From NCBI GenBank assembly GCA_948760655.1, contig CAQBKK010000007.1, positions 1-28,152 of the forward strand: DNA of 28,152 nucleotides, in the 5' to 3' direction. Positions 14,311 to 22,533 of the stretch are shown here, piece by piece. How positions within the stretch are numbered: the first letter of the stretch is position 1; each line of letters opens with the position of its first letter. The position numbers and the translations under genes are program-made. This DNA is from an uncultured Bacilli bacterium (GTDB lineage: Bacteria; Bacillota_I; Bacilli_A; RF39; UBA660). The notes below the pieces were generated by a model. That model saw only the letters and a list, made by a program, of their open reading frames with translations, had not been told where the DNA came from and did no database searches.

Positions 14311-15129
14311 CTATTTATTTAATAGAACAAGTTTTCGATGTGCTAATAATTCATCTCTTAATCTCAACTCACTATCTGGTATAAAAAATTCATTCTGCTT
14401 ACATTGTACATATTTTTTTTCCTTAGGTTCAAAAATCATTTTAGGAATTTGAAAAATAGTGAATCCATTATCTATATATTGATAAAATGTTTCATAAATT
14501 CGAAAAGATGAAGTTGTTATCGTTTTAGGTACTCTTTCTACTGCATGATACCCTAAATATTGAATCATAACTTTTTTAAAAACCTCTACGAGAATTTTAT
14601 CTATATATATTCCATATTCGAGTTCAAAATCATTATGATACATATCATATAGTTTTTTATTTTTATACTCTCTTTCCCAAAAATCGTATTCACACATACA
14701 TGTTTCAACATTTCCTACTCCTTTAAAAAACGTTTCGGCGTTATAGCACTTCAATAAAAAATTATAAACCTCTAATTCCATTTGCTCTAATTCAGAAAAA
14801 TAAAACTGTCGTTTACGTTGTTCTTTTTCTTCTTTTAAAATTTTTAAGATTCCACTATATCTATCTCTTTCAGACTTTTGGTATTTATCACTCATTCTAT
14901 ATTCTTCTAAAAGGTTCATTTTCTCAGAAGATTTTATTTTCAGCCTATAATACACTCTAAATCTTTCTTGAAGAGATAATCCCTCTCCATGTCCTGTATA
15001 ACCGAATTTATCTTTAAAACTTATTGGAATACCATATGGATTTAAGTATCCCATAAAATTAGGATATTTAAAATTATCAATACTAATAGTCCCATCGTTA
15101 ATTATTTCTTCGTAAAAAGGAAATGTCAT
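14311..15129 (-). CDS. Unknown protein, 272 aa
   Basis: A hydrophilic, probably cytoplasmic protein with no signal peptide or membrane helix. The N-terminus is rich in Gly and aromatic residues (FKYPNFMGYLNPYGIPISF, GYTGHGEG), followed by a long charged helix or coiled coil (about residues 65-118) and a mixed C-terminal domain containing KVMIQYLGYHAVERVPKT. No family recognised. The ATG has GGAG about 8 nt upstream. It is a single gene, flanked downstream by the hydrolase gene and upstream by the tRNA-Arg region. Confidence 0.65.
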   Translation of the reverse strand: MTFPFYEEIINDGTISIDNFKYPNFMGYLNPYGIPISFKDKFGYTGHGEGLSLQERFRVYYRLKIKSSEKMNLLEEYRMSDKYQKSERDRYSGILKILKEEKEQRKRQFYFSELEQMELEVYNFLLKCYNAETFFKGVGNVETCMCEYDFWEREYKNKKLYDMYHNDFELEYGIYIDKILVEVFKKVMIQYLGYHAVERVPKTITTSSFRIYETFYQYIDNGFTIFQIPKMIFEPKEKKYVQCKQNEFFIPDSELRLRDELLAHRKLVLLNK

Positions 15130-15178
15130 TTAAATTTCTCCATTCATTAATGTATTATTATACACTATTTAGTATGAA

Positions 15179-15265
15179 TAAGCCTTGAAAAATTTCATTT
15201 TATCTAAATAAACTATTTAAATATAAAAATATTTTAACATAATGAAATTTAAAATGCATTACCTA
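15179..15265 (-). pseudogene. Decayed partial copy of the tRNA-Arg gene and its upstream flank
   Basis: This stretch aligns to the tRNA-Arg gene and promoter region at about 15431-15511. TAAGCCTT of the anticodon arm, TTTTATC-t-AAATAAACTA of the D arm, the position of the acceptor 5' strand (CGGGAAC now TTTAAAT), and the flank TATTTTAxCATA...AAAATGCATTA are all recognisable. Differences are mostly G/C to A/T. The 3' half (T arm, CCA end) is missing, so no tRNA can form. Confidence 0.6.
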
Positions 15266-15279
15266 TAAAAAGTTTCATT

Positions 15280-15312
15280 AAAAAAGAACAACCTAATTTT
15301 GCTCTTTTGTTC
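15280..15312 (-). terminator. Terminator of tRNA-Arg
   Basis: GAACAA (15312-15307) and TTGTTC (15291-15286) form a 6-bp stem followed by TTTTT(T). It lies about 90 nt after the tRNA 3' end, on the same strand. Confidence 0.6.
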
Positions 15313-15398
15313 ATTCTTTTATCTTTATACTTCTACTTACTTGCACAACTTCCACCTACAAATATTTATATACACTTAAAATTAAGATAATTTTTTTA

Positions 15399-15474
15399 TG
15401 GTGTTCCCGGACAGATTCGAACTGTCCGCTAAGCCTTAGGAGGGCCTCGTTTTATCCAAATAAACTACGGGAAC
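15399..15474 (-). tRNA. tRNA-Arg (anticodon CCU)
   Basis: A complete cloverleaf of 76 nt with encoded CCA: acceptor GTTCCCG/CGGGAAC, D stem GTTT/AAAC, anticodon arm AGGCC-CTCCTAA-GGCTT (anticodon CCU, reading AGG), T arm GACAG-TTCGAAT-CTGTC, discriminator A then CCA. An extended -10 (TGCTAAAAT) lies about 10 nt upstream. A degenerate copy of its 5' half lies about 240 bp downstream. Confidence 0.95.
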
Positions 15475-15525
15475 ATAAGAGTATTTTAGCATAAATAATA
15501 CCAAAATGCATTATTTTAGAAAAGA

Positions 15526-15545
15526 AAAAGATACATTCTGTATCT
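15526..15545 (-). terminator. Terminator of the DUF1653-DUF362 pair
   Basis: AAGATACA-gaa-TGTATCTT with a following TTTTCTTTTC run on the minus strand, overlapping the end of the DUF362 gene. Confidence 0.75.
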
Positions 15546-16429
15546 TAATCAATTTCTATTAGTTCATATTCTCTTGTACCAAATCCTAGTTTGCTTGCAC
15601 TTTCAATGGTATGAATTCCATGTTGTCTTTCTACTCTTTCTACAAAATGGTCTCTTCCTTCGTCTTTGGAGTTATAAATTAAATCTATACAAGCTTGGTC
15701 TAATGCAATAGGGTCTAGACTGGATAGAATACCAATATCTTTCATACATGGATCTTCTGCTTTAGCACAACAATCACAATCAACGGATAAGTTACACATA
15801 ACATTAATAAATGCCATATTTCCATCAAAGTATTTTACTACGCTACTGGCAGCATCGGCCATGGATTCTAAAAATTTATCTTGTGTAGGCAAATTTTCCC
15901 AAAGTTTATATTGGTCATTTGTTACTTCTGCCGAATGAATCCAAGCTTTTCCAGCACTTGATGCAACACCAATGGAAAGTTGTTTTAAAGCTCCTCCAAA
16001 ACCTCCCATTGGATGACCTTTAAAGTGAGACAATACAAGCATAGAATCATATTTCTCGATATTTTTTCCCACATAATTTTCTTTTAGTATACAACCATTT
16101 TCAATCGTTAAAACTTTGTCTGGTCCTTCTTCGTCCAATAAGTCTACATCAAAAACTTCGCTCCAACCATGACTTTGCAATAATTCTTTATGTTTTTCGC
16201 TTTCGTTTCTTGCTCCTTCATAAGCAGTATTGCATTCTACAATGGTTCCGTTTACATGTTCTACCATTTGTTTCATAAATTCTGGACGTAAATAGTTTTG
16301 ATTCCCTTGTTCTCCAGAATGCACCTTTACTGCCACACGACCTGGTAATTCTTTTTTTAATACTTCATACATTTTTACAACATTTTCTGGTGTAATCGCT
16401 TTTGTAAAATAAACACGCGCTTTTTCCAT
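15545..16429 (-). CDS. DUF362 domain protein
   Basis: A 294-aa protein of the DUF362 group, often annotated as iron-sulfur or uncharacterised. Recognisable segments are ARVYFTKAI at the start, GRVAVKVHSGEQGN, a LVLSHFKGHPMGGFGGALKQLSIGVAS block, and a Cys-rich stretch CNLSVDCDCCAKAEDPCMKDIGIL at about residues 212-235 that may bind an Fe-S cluster or other metal. Then comes SLDPIALDQACIDLI. There is no signal peptide. Function is not established for the family. A GGAG site precedes the ATG. It begins 21 nt after the DUF1653 gene, so the two are almost surely one operon. Confidence 0.85.
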   Translation of the reverse strand: MEKARVYFTKAITPENVVKMYEVLKKELPGRVAVKVHSGEQGNQNYLRPEFMKQMVEHVNGTIVECNTAYEGARNESEKHKELLQSHGWSEVFDVDLLDEEGPDKVLTIENGCILKENYVGKNIEKYDSMLVLSHFKGHPMGGFGGALKQLSIGVASSAGKAWIHSAEVTNDQYKLWENLPTQDKFLESMADAASSVVKYFDGNMAFINVMCNLSVDCDCCAKAEDPCMKDIGILSSLDPIALDQACIDLIYNSKDEGRDHFVERVERQHGIHTIESASKLGFGTREYELIEID

Positions 16430-16450
16430 TTTTCTTTTCTCCTTTTTCTA

Positions 16451-16708
16451 TTATTTTTTAAATGAATCTGCAACACTTGGTATCTCTTGTAATTCAAAGC
16501 GATACTTTTGTTGAACGCTCGGATATTTCTCATGATCGACTTCACTTACAAACATATCAAGAGGTCTTATCCATAAACTTCCATCGCCATACAATCTTCT
16601 ATAAACAACGTATTCTTCCTTTGTTTCTGAGTGTCTCGCCCTATCCATTACTAGATAATAATCTCCTTTGAAATGTCTATAAATACCATTTATTTTTACT
16701 TCTCTCAT
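16451..16708 (-). CDS. DUF1653 protein
   Basis: An 85-residue protein with a classic DUF1653 core: [46 protein letters not shown]. It is a small beta-rich, SH3-like domain often found alone or attached to other enzymes; its biochemical role is unknown. Compared with the family it is complete, with a short C-terminal extension. It is first in a two-gene operon with the DUF362 gene. Confidence 0.88.
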   Translation of the reverse strand: MREVKINGIYRHFKGDYYLVMDRARHSETKEEYVVYRRLYGDGSLWIRPLDMFVSEVDHEKYPSVQQKYRFELQEIPSVADSFKK

Positions 16709-16806
16709 TTTGCATCTATCCTTGTTCTGTATTTATCATAGCATATCTTTCATAAAAAATTAAAACCTTTCTTTCATTCTTTACCATTTTATTTTATTTT
16801 CTCTTC

Positions 16807-16834
16807 TATCAAAAAAAATTACACACTCATGTAA
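16807..16834 (-). terminator. Terminator of the HD-domain gene
   Basis: On the minus strand AAATTACA-tgagtg-TGTAATTT is followed by a run of T. It lies just after the stop codon of the HD-domain gene. Confidence 0.8.
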
Positions 16835-16839
16835 TTTCT

Positions 16840-17337
16840 TTATTTTTGTAATGTAATCATATTTAATACAAATAATAGATAAACTCCCAATTTCATACCC
16901 ACTTTGTATCTTTGTTGTTCATAAATAGCTACAGCTTTATCAACAATCGTTAGACAAATACTTTCTTTGTATTTTGGTAGTACTTTTGATAAAGGAAACA
17001 TATGTGACTCTATCATATTTTTTTGCATATCTGATAATTCATAATGCTTGCTAGCATTTAAAACTGCCATATTTTGATGAGCAACTAAATTTTTCATCGG
17101 AGTATTGTCTTCCAATTGGTAATCAAAATAAAAATCATGCATTAGAGCAGCACGTGTCGCTTCTTCATAATTCATTCCTAATTTTTTTGTGATTTTATAA
17201 ACTCCTTTGGCTACTCGATAAGAATGGCCATACCTAGAAATTCCATGATGGAATTCATTATCCAATTCTTTAAAATTGTTATTATTTTCTATATCTTTAA
17301 TTAAATATTCAAATTCTTTTTTTTCTAAGGTTTTCAA
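16840..17337 (-). CDS. HD-domain phosphohydrolase-like protein
   Basis: A 165-aa cytoplasmic protein with the HD metal-binding pattern: H37 or H38 in RYGHSYRVAKGVYKI, the HD pair in RAALMHDFYFDYQ at about residue 67, a third H in IESHMFPLSK at about 111, and the final Asp in TIVDKAVAIYEQ at about 132. HD proteins hydrolyse nucleotides or other phosphoesters; the substrate cannot be told. Closest in style to the small stand-alone HD proteins of Firmicutes. Start is TTG at 17337, chosen because AGGTGAG lies about 6 nt upstream and no ATG is suitably placed. It ends with its own terminator. Confidence 0.82.
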   Translation of the reverse strand: MKTLEKKEFEYLIKDIENNNNFKELDNEFHHGISRYGHSYRVAKGVYKITKKLGMNYEEATRAALMHDFYFDYQLEDNTPMKNLVAHQNMAVLNASKHYELSDMQKNMIESHMFPLSKVLPKYKESICLTIVDKAVAIYEQQRYKVGMKLGVYLLFVLNMITLQK

Positions 17338-17424
17338 TTGTTCTCACCTCGAACTATGTTAGTATAGCATATTTTTAATAAAAATACTATCCCTATACTA
17401 TATGCAAATCGATTGGTAGTATTC

Positions 17425-18255
17425 CTATTTTAATCCATCTACTCCACAAGAAACATATTCTATTTCTATAGTGGAATATAAAATCTCTTGTTCTTTTGCT
17501 TTTTCTTTTATAGTATTTTTGATTGTTTCTATAGTCTTTTTCGTCGATGACTTTTCTACTACTACATGCATATTTACAAATATCTTTTCTTCTATTTTTG
17601 CAACATGCATATAGTGAATCTCTACTACATGATTTATTTTCATGATTTCTTCTTCTAATTTTGTCATATTGATTTGTTCTGGAAGTTTTTCAATACAATC
17701 CTCTACTGTTTTCGTAACATTTTTTACAGACTTACTAGAAATGATAAAAGAAACTAAAATGGCTAGGACAGGATCTAAAACCAAAACACCAGTTGTTTTA
17801 ATAAGTATAGCAACAACAAATACAAAAATCCATCCAAGACAATCTAATAACATCGGCATATTAAACTTTTTTTCATTTTCATTCACTTTTTTACTTGTTT
17901 TAAATGTTGCATACCCATTAATTAAAATTCCAAAAAAAGAAAACAAAATCATCCCAAATCCATTGATTTCAGTAGGTACAAAAAGGCGATAAATAGAAGC
18001 AAAAAGCGCAATAACAGAGCTTGTGATAAATACAGTAGAAGTAGAAAAAGATTTTAAAATACTATATTTTTTGTTTTTTAATTTTTCTTCTTTTTTGTTA
18101 AAAATATTTTCAATAACAATAACAAGAGAATCACTAAAATCATGAATCGCACTAGAAAATATAGCAATACTTCCTGTTAATAATCCTCCAATTAAGCCAA
18201 AAATAGAAAATCCAATATTCAAAACAAATACAAGTTTCTCATCTTCATAATTCAT
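17425..18255 (-). CDS. Cation diffusion facilitator (CDF) family transporter
   Basis: A membrane protein of about 276 aa with six hydrophobic segments and a C-terminal cytoplasmic domain (MTKLEEEIMKINHVVEIHYMHVAKIEEKIFVNMHVVV) typical of CDF metal exporters, which use the proton gradient to expel Zn, Fe, Mn or similar ions. The TM2 metal-site pattern HDFSD (H-x3-D) is present. In TM5 the corresponding H-x3-D seems to read PMLLD, so a His is missing; the metal may therefore differ, or the site may be weakened. I chose ATG at 18255 with AGAGGTGAG just upstream, rather than an earlier in-frame start that would overlap the glycosyltransferase gene. It follows that gene by 10 nt and is probably in its operon. 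Confidence 0.86.
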   Translation of the reverse strand: MNYEDEKLVFVLNIGFSIFGLIGGLLTGSIAIFSSAIHDFSDSLVIVIENIFNKKEEKLKNKKYSILKSFSTSTVFITSSVIALFASIYRLFVPTEINGFGMILFSFFGILINGYATFKTSKKVNENEKKFNMPMLLDCLGWIFVFVVAILIKTTGVLVLDPVLAILVSFIISSKSVKNVTKTVEDCIEKLPEQINMTKLEEEIMKINHVVEIHYMHVAKIEEKIFVNMHVVVEKSSTKKTIETIKNTIKEKAKEQEILYSTIEIEYVSCGVDGLK

Positions 18256-18265
18256 GTTCTCACCT

Positions 18266-19300
18266 CTAATTAAATCGATAAACTTTCCTTGCAATTTTAT
18301 ATCCCTTTAAAGTAATAAAGTTTCCTAACTTAGTGCGTAAGTAAGTTAAACCAGCAAGTTTACTATATCTTAACTTTTTATACACATCTTTATCTAAATC
18401 CTTGACATAATTCCATAACTCTTCTCTTTTTTTTATGGATTCTTTATCTCCTTTCATAAGAAGTAAAACAGAAGATATAGTCATCATCATTGAAAGATAA
18501 CTCAATAAATATTTATAAAGTTTTGGATAATTTTCTTTTACCTCTTTTAAAGGAACACAAGAAGCAATTATTTTAGTAATTTTGATTTGTTGCTCCACTC
18601 TTTCCACCATCACAGATTCATTTACTGATTGATCCCCTCGTCCAATAAAATAATGATAAAAAGGAATATCCAAATACAAAATACTTTCTACAAAAGTAAG
18701 GGGCAAATAAGCAAAAATATTATCCACATAAAAAGTATGCTCTGGCAAAATGATTTTGCTCTTTTTTAAAATACTTGTTTTATATACTAAGGAATGCATA
18801 ATCATATATTGACTTGGTTTAAAATGTCCGACTTCTCTCCAAGTAACAATTTCTTCTTTTGGAAAAATATTTCTATAGTGCATTTCTTTTTGTTTATTTT
18901 CATACAAATGATCATAAATATAATTGCAAACAAATAAATCTACTTCTTCTTTTGTTTTTTCTAATTCTTTTATTTTATCAAGTAGTTTTAATAAAGCGTT
19001 TTCATCTAACCAGTCATCACTATCTACTACTTTAAAATACAATCCTTTTGCTTCTTTTAAACCGCTATTTACACCACTCCCATGTCCTCCATTTTCTTTA
19101 TGAATTACACGAACTATATTAGGATATTTCTTTGCATAATTATCTGCAATGCTCCCTGTATAATCGGTACTTCCATCATTCACAATAATAATTTCTACTT
19201 CATCTCTTCCTACCAATAAAGAATCTATACAACGTTCCATATATTCTGCTGAGTTATAACAAGGAACAACAAATGTTATCTTTTTCAAATTCATCACCAT
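18266..19300 (-). CDS. Family 2 glycosyltransferase
   Basis: A 344-aa GT-A fold glycosyltransferase of the GT2 family, which transfers a sugar from a nucleotide-sugar to a surface polysaccharide, teichoic acid or glycolipid. N-terminal signatures are clear: KKITFVVPCYNSAEYMERCIDSLL, EIIIVNDGSTDYTG, ENGGHGSGVNSGLKEAKGLYFKVVDSDDW, the last carrying the DxD metal/nucleotide site. The C-terminal half, after about residue 210, is helical and not diagnostic, with no clear membrane-spanning region. The start is uncertain between ATG 19300 and ATG 19294. Linked with the CDF transporter downstream. Acceptor and sugar are unknown. Confidence 0.9.
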   Translation of the reverse strand: MVMNLKKITFVVPCYNSAEYMERCIDSLLVGRDEVEIIIVNDGSTDYTGSIADNYAKKYPNIVRVIHKENGGHGSGVNSGLKEAKGLYFKVVDSDDWLDENALLKLLDKIKELEKTKEEVDLFVCNYIYDHLYENKQKEMHYRNIFPKEEIVTWREVGHFKPSQYMIMHSLVYKTSILKKSKIILPEHTFYVDNIFAYLPLTFVESILYLDIPFYHYFIGRGDQSVNESVMVERVEQQIKITKIIASCVPLKEVKENYPKLYKYLLSYLSMMMTISSVLLLMKGDKESIKKREELWNYVKDLDKDVYKKLRYSKLAGLTYLRTKLGNFITLKGYKIARKVYRFN

Positions 19301-19334
19301 CTTATATTTTTATTGTACCATACTTTTTTGAAAA

Positions 19335-19354
19335 AGAAAAAAGCCCTTTGGCTT
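19335..19354 (-). terminator. Terminator downstream of the poly-G gene
   Basis: AAGCC-aaag-GGCTT followed by TTTTC on the minus strand, 7 nt past the stop of the poly-G gene. Confidence 0.65.
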
Positions 19355-19360
19355 ATACAT

Positions 19361-20181
19361 TTACTTTTTTCTTCCTATAGTATTTCTTTCGATATTTAAG
19401 TACGAAAGCATATCACACATTTTTTTATTTTGTCTTCCTGAAATATTTCCTAAAATTTTATTTAAACCAATCGCATTTCTCATTTCTTCTAATACTACTC
19501 CTTCAAAAAGTGGTGGTAATAGATGAATACATGCTTTGGTATATAAAACCCATAAAATTGTTTCAGCATTTATGTCATTATCTTTCATCTCTATTAACTT
19601 ATTTGTTAATACTTGTACTTTTGGTAGTATGTAGTTTATTGCACCATGCATTTCTTCTTCAGTTAATCCTATATTCGGTTCTGGTAATAAACTTTCCGTT
19701 GTTGCTATTTCTGTTGTTGCTAATAACGCATATTTAAAATCAATTAACATTTCTTTCTCTTCTCGTTTTGCTATCTTTAAATATTGTAAAATTTCATAAA
19801 GAAAAGCTTCTTCTAAATACTTTTGCAATTGTAAATAATTGGGTTCCCTAAATAGTAGACCATCTAAAGCATAGTACTTGGTTTTATCTAAAAAATTTAG
19901 TGTTCGAATAGCACTCAAATATTCTTTTGTTAATTTAGGAAAGTACCCCCCCCCGAAGTAGCTATTTCAATATTTGCAAAGTTTGTACAGATGTCTTTTT
20001 TTAAAGGTGTTACAATAGCGTATTTTCTTTTTTCTAATTCGCTCGCTTTTGTTAATAATAAAAACAGTTCTTTATATTCATTGCCTTTCGTTTTTCCTTC
20101 TTTTTCTAGTTTAGCAAGTGTTAAATAAATGTTTATGACACTATTAGTCATCGTCTTGGCATCTTTGTATACATTTTCCAT
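19361..20181 (-). CDS. Unknown protein interrupted at a poly-G tract (possible phase-variable gene)
   Basis: Two adjoining reading frames make one gene when one G is added. The first starts at ATG 20181 (AAGGGGAAATTT upstream), runs 83 codons as MENVYKDAKTMTNSVIN...NFANIEIATSGGG, then hits the tract of nine G and stops at TAA 9 nt later in TFLN. With ten G the frame continues YFPKLTKEYLSAIRTLNF... to TAG or TAA at 19361, for about 272 aa; no other start codon with a ribosome site serves the second half. The protein is helical and soluble-looking, with no known domain. Nine consecutive G in such an AT-rich genome is striking and points to slipped-strand switching. In this sequence the gene reads 'off'. 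Confidence 0.7.
19946..19954. repeat. Mononucleotide tract of nine C (nine G in the coding strand)
   Basis: An uninterrupted run in an otherwise AT-rich window, inside a coding region where it encodes Gly-Gly-Gly. This length is in the range at which slippage during replication is frequent. Confidence 0.95.
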
Positions 20182-20232
20182 AAATTTCCCCTTCTTTATG
20201 AGTGGTTAGTATATCTATTTCTTTTTCTTTTG

Positions 20233-20943
20233 TCAATCTTTATTTTTCAAATATCCTTCTATATTCTTAGTTCTTCTTAATTTTCTTTCGACTTGTACTT
20301 CTAATGACTCACTAGTCTCTAACGCAAATAATTGTTTTACTTTTTCATCATAAATATGAGAATACGTACTACTTCTCATCACTAAATTTTTAAAAAGATT
20401 GGCTAATTTTTCTTCATTTTGCTTTCTTATCCATTCCATACTTTCCTTTTCTTTATATTTACAGTTATCTAAGTCAATTAACACAATCTTGTCTCCACAA
20501 AAAACAGTATTTTCTTTTTTTAAATCGTTGGCAACCAATTTTAATTCTGGGAACTGATAAACTATTAAGTCTTCTAAAGCTCTTAAATTATAATAAACAT
20601 ATTCTTTCTTTTGCTTTAAAAAATTAATATTTCTGCTGGGTAAATATTTATAAATATAAGCATCTGTTTCATATTCATCTGGATGTTCTAAAAAAGCTTG
20701 TCTATTTTTTATTTGTTCTTGAAGATAGAGTAGTTCTAGAATTCGATTGGTAAATGGATGGTTTAGGTTTTTTAAAATTTTAAACGTCTGATAGTTCATA
20801 CGTGCTGTTCTTTTGGTTTCTTTATAATATTCTTTTAAATAAAGTGTTTTGGTTATAGAATAAATTTCTGCACTTGTTCCCCAATATTTAAGTGCATGGC
20901 TTGAATATTCTACTATATTCCCGGTATCTGTATAATATTTCAC
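20233..20943 (-). CDS. Atypical protein-kinase-like protein
   Basis: A protein of about 236 aa with the outline of a protein-kinase fold. It has a possible glycine-rich strand (GTSAEIYSITKTLYLKEYYKE) whose YLKEY could carry the nucleotide-binding Lys. A helix-rich lobe follows, then a catalytic-loop-like VANDLKKENTVF in which D and N sit as in HRDLKxxN, then GDKIVLIDLDNCKY, matching the metal-binding DFG position as D-L-D. The HRD His and Gly of DFG are not conserved, as in bacterial and choline-kinase-like or lipopolysaccharide-kinase-like relatives. Kinase or pseudokinase cannot be decided. A GTG start at 20943 is preferred, with AAAGGAAAG 10 nt upstream; the earlier TTG lacks a site. It follows the DUF1287 gene closely. 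Confidence 0.6.
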   Translation of the reverse strand: MKYYTDTGNIVEYSSHALKYWGTSAEIYSITKTLYLKEYYKETKRTARMNYQTFKILKNLNHPFTNRILELLYLQEQIKNRQAFLEHPDEYETDAYIYKYLPSRNINFLKQKKEYVYYNLRALEDLIVYQFPELKLVANDLKKENTVFCGDKIVLIDLDNCKYKEKESMEWIRKQNEEKLANLFKNLVMRSSTYSHIYDEKVKQLFALETSESLEVQVERKLRRTKNIEGYLKNKD

Positions 20944-20975
20944 ATCTTTTTCCTTTCTTTTTATCACCAAAAAAC

Positions 20976-21623
20976 TTAACTGATTCGGTAGTTAGCTATT
21001 ATATCATCGCGATGTTCTAATATATCTTCTTCATAATTGATTTGGTAAGGATTAGCATGATGAATAACGAAGGATACACCTCTTTTATTTCTTTTATCTG
21101 AAACAATTCCAATGTGATGCTCAAATACTACAACATCCCCTCCTTGCCAACTATCTATTTTTGTAATATCTGTTGTTAGGGTAATTGCGTTTCTTTTAAA
21201 AAAAACATTTAAATTGACAACTCTTCTAAAATCAATACGCTTATCTATGGTTTGGGTAGCATAGACTTCTCTATTCTCTTTTATATCCTCATTTACTAGT
21301 TCCATTAAATCATAGCCAGCATGTAAAAGAGCTTGCGCTACAACATCAGTACAAACCCCGTATTCATCGCTAGGATACCCCGTTTCATAATATTTACTTT
21401 TGTATTTTGGTTTTGTGGCAATATAATTTTTTGCATTTTCTAAAATATCTGTTTGATCATCTACTCCATCCCTATCTTTATCTACACTACTTTTATAATC
21501 ATGTATATGAAAATAGGCGTTGTTGTAAGATTTATGAGGAATTATATTTATATAATATAAAACCATTAGAATGGCTACTAAAATAAGGAATAAACTTATA
21601 AATACAATTGTTTTCTTTTTCAA
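20976..21623 (-). CDS. DUF1287 protein, membrane-anchored, NlpC/P60-like
   Basis: A 215-aa protein with an N-terminal signal anchor (residues 5-26) and an extracytoplasmic DUF1287 domain. The domain begins at DRDGVDDQTDILENAKNYI and contains YGVCTDVVAQALLHAGYDL with a probable nucleophile Cys91, then GGDVVVFEHHIGIVSDKRNKRG and VIHHANP, which supply the catalytic His region. This is the NlpC/P60-like arrangement used by cell-wall peptidases or amidases, although activity of DUF1287 itself is not firmly known. A TTG start at 21623 seems likely. It lies ahead of the kinase-like gene in the same direction. Confidence 0.85.
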   Translation of the reverse strand: MKKKTIVFISLFLILVAILMVLYYINIIPHKSYNNAYFHIHDYKSSVDKDRDGVDDQTDILENAKNYIATKPKYKSKYYETGYPSDEYGVCTDVVAQALLHAGYDLMELVNEDIKENREVYATQTIDKRIDFRRVVNLNVFFKRNAITLTTDITKIDSWQGGDVVVFEHHIGIVSDKRNKRGVSFVIHHANPYQINYEEDILEHRDDIIANYRIS

Positions 21624-21707
21624 AAATTATTCTTCTTTCTAAATGGATGTTGTAGTTCATTTAATTACTTGTATTATAGCAATTTCTAGAATAAAAGAAA
21701 CTCTATT

Positions 21708-22466
21708 TTATATTAGAAATTCTTGTTCTGGTAATTTATGACTTTTCTTTTTTAACTTGTGTACCAATTCTACTCCTATTTCCTCGTATCTTCCTTCTAT
21801 TTCTAAGCTTCCATCTTCTTTTAAAGAATATTGATTTACTAAAATGTATCCTACTACAGAAAATCCTATACTTTTAAGTAATTCATAGTCTTCCATATTA
21901 TCTACTTCTGTTGTTATGTAATCTTTTGTCATAGCAATTTTACTTACTAAACGGATTTCTCTTGTTCCATAATAAGATGTTTTATAATTTGTACCCCATG
22001 CTAAATCTTCTTTTGTTACATACGTAGGAACAGAGTCATCTATAACAAATACCTCATCTCCAATACTTATTGTATCGTAGTAAAGGGTATCTTCATAAGG
22101 AGATACATTTACATTTTCTTTTACTATTTCTAAGGCTTCTTTCATTTGTTGGTATTCTTTTTGTGTTTTTCCTAGTTTTTCTAAAATATTTAAGTATTCT
22201 TCAATTTCCTTGTCTTGTTCTTTTGAAGAATTTTCTTTTTCTTGCAATATTTTTTCGATTTCTTGTTTTTTATTCTCTTTATTACTAAGCATTTTTGTTT
22301 CCTCTAAATCATTTTTTATTGCTTCTGAATTATTTTCTTTTATCTTATTATTGAGTGATGAAATGGAAATAGAAAGTAAAGGCAACCAAAGCGCTAACTG
22401 AGCTATTATTTGTATTCCCTTTTGCTTTATTATGTATTTTAATTTGTTTTCTTCTTTTTGTTCCAT
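21708..22466 (-). CDS. Unknown membrane-anchored coiled-coil protein
   Basis: A 252-aa protein with a short cytoplasmic N-terminus, one transmembrane helix (about residues 17-38), a Glu/Lys/Asn-rich coiled coil (about 40-118), and a C-terminal globular domain with strands such as DTISIGDEVFVIDDSVPTYVTK. It contains GTREIRLVSKIAMTK and the final strand set SLEIEGRYEEIGVELVHKL. The topology places the C-terminal domain outside the cell or in the cytoplasm depending on the charge bias, probably outside. No family recognised. AAGAAGG upstream supports the ATG. It sits between the DUF1287 gene and the possible beta-helix gene. Confidence 0.65.
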   Translation of the reverse strand: MEQKEENKLKYIIKQKGIQIIAQLALWLPLLSISISSLNNKIKENNSEAIKNDLEETKMLSNKENKKQEIEKILQEKENSSKEQDKEIEEYLNILEKLGKTQKEYQQMKEALEIVKENVNVSPYEDTLYYDTISIGDEVFVIDDSVPTYVTKEDLAWGTNYKTSYYGTREIRLVSKIAMTKDYITTEVDNMEDYELLKSIGFSVVGYILVNQYSLKEDGSLEIEGRYEEIGVELVHKLKKKSHKLPEQEFLI

Positions 22467-22533
22467 ATTATTCCTTCTTCCTCTTTCTTAATCACATTCG
22501 ACTTCTAGTTAAACTTTATAGTTCTTTCCTTTT

